Of a DNA stretch of 64,000 nucleotides, positions 63,317-64,000 are shown piece by piece. A program made the translations under genes and the position numbers. The notes under the pieces were generated by a model. It saw nothing but the letters and a program-made list of their open reading frames with translations, had not been told where the DNA came from and made no database searches. The DNA lies in the NCBI RefSeq assembly GCF_035594125.1, contig NC_087151.1:22525069-22589068 (forward strand), read 5' to 3'. Every line of letters begins with the position of its first letter. Within the stretch, counting starts at the first letter, position 1. The stretch comes from Scylla paramamosain (taxonomy: Eukaryota; Arthropoda; Malacostraca; Decapoda; Portunidae).

Positions 63317-64000
63317 AAGGTTTGCAAGGTTTAGGTCGAGAAAAAGAGGGAAGAGTGTACGCCTCTATGCCAGACACTATCATCTCTGTTATGCGCTCGG
63401 CACACAAAGACGGGTTTCTGACACGGAAGCAGTAGTCATTCCAAGGAAAATCAGCTAAATAGTTAGGTCCCCCAACTATCAGAGACAAAACGACAGAGGC
63501 ATCTTCGCTTAGGTGGATCCTGAGAAGGGATTGGAGCGAGAGGACAAGATACAGATATGAGATTGTGATCGGAGGAGTCCAATGGAGAAGAAAGGGTGAC
63601 AGCATAATCAGGATTAGAGGTCAGGAAAAGGTCAAGAATGTTAGGCGTATCTCCAAGACGGTCAGGAATACGAGTTACGTGTTGCACCAATTGCTCTAGG
63701 TCGTGGAGGATAGCAAAGTTGAAGACTAGTTCACCAGGATGGTCAGTGTAGGGAGAGGAAGCCCAAGCTGGTGGTGAACATTGAAGTCTCCAAGAATGGA
63801 GATCGCTGCAAAAGGGAAGAGAGTCAGAATGTGCTCACTTTGGAAGTTTAGTCAAAGAATTTCTTATTGTCAGAGGAGTTAAGTGAGAGGTATACAGCAA
63901 AGATAAATTTAGTTTGAGAGTGACTCTGTAGTCGTAGCCAGATAGTGGAAAACTCGGAAGATTCAAGAGCGTGGGTACGAGAGCCGTTGCGCACATACAC
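63317..64000 (-). pseudogene. LINE copy 5: endonuclease part, runs off the window
   Basis: Minus-strand LINE fragment beginning in the linker region (CTAAACC repeats just before the HDREVAHK segment) and reading back through CWNDYCFRV-like, [29 protein letters not shown] and [13 protein letters not shown] to the early endonuclease region at the window edge. Frames are interrupted; open pieces at 63,291-63,605 and 63,463-63,690 overlap in different frames. Its 3' side is cut at about 63,317 next to the outer end of inverted repeat 3, so the RT part is missing here. Confidence 0.85.

Overview
This is an AT-rich eukaryotic window with no recognisable host gene. It is almost entirely one family of ~96-bp tandem repeat (satellite) monomers, interrupted by degenerate copies of a single non-LTR retrotransposon (LINE) family. 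The LINE proteins (apurinic-type endonuclease plus reverse transcriptase with a YADD motif) resemble the elements that fill the genomes of decapod crustaceans, and a degenerate stretch of the arthropod telomere pentamer TTAGG lies at 41.15 kb. I therefore infer an arthropod, most likely a decapod and perhaps a swimming crab (Portunus-like). That is recognition, not a database result.

The satellite has two higher-order organisations. Most of the window (1-41.1 kb, 54.4-57.6 kb, 58.0-63.3 kb) reads as repeated blocks of five distinguishable monomers, called here A-B-C-D-E, with a block of about 0.48 kb. The domain 41.5-51.2 kb, plus a short piece at 57.6-57.95 kb, uses a different set of about eleven monomers with a block of about 1.0-1.2 kb. 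The TTAGG patch, an assembly gap and LINE fragments lie at the domain borders.

The array is heavily rearranged. (1) A tandem duplication: 4,127-12,636, followed directly by 12,637-24,123, which continues at 31,845. Unit 1 has lost 3.15 kb. (2) Unit 2 is interrupted by a 7.56-kb insert (24,124-31,681) lying between 163-bp direct repeats that look identical. The insert holds an inverted copy of 16,137-23,049 (arms ~6.9 kb, nearly identical) joined to an inverted copy of 31,901-32,501. (3) A second, older inverted duplication of 5.1-5.3 kb: 34,709-39,792 versus 58,033-63,306, with the eleven-monomer domain in its spacer. (4) Nested inverted repeats around the gap at 41.5-43.5 kb, a 24-bp perfect palindrome at 57,599-57,622 exactly where array orientation flips, and a 31-bp hairpin at 61,981-62,045. 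The recurring theme is fold-back and template-switch rearrangement in a satellite array.

LINE copies: 4,777-5,537 (+, 3' fragment), 14,137-17,420 (+, nearly full length, broken), 29,815-31,078 (-, carried in the inverted copy), 42,408-43,023 (inverted mosaic of fragments), 51,221-51,363 (+, fragment), 51,380-54,375 (-, nearly full length with a 361-codon open RT segment), and 63,317-64,000 (-, leaves the window). None looks intact. Most of the short open frames in the window are translations of satellite monomers (32 codons each) or of simple repeats and are not annotated as genes.
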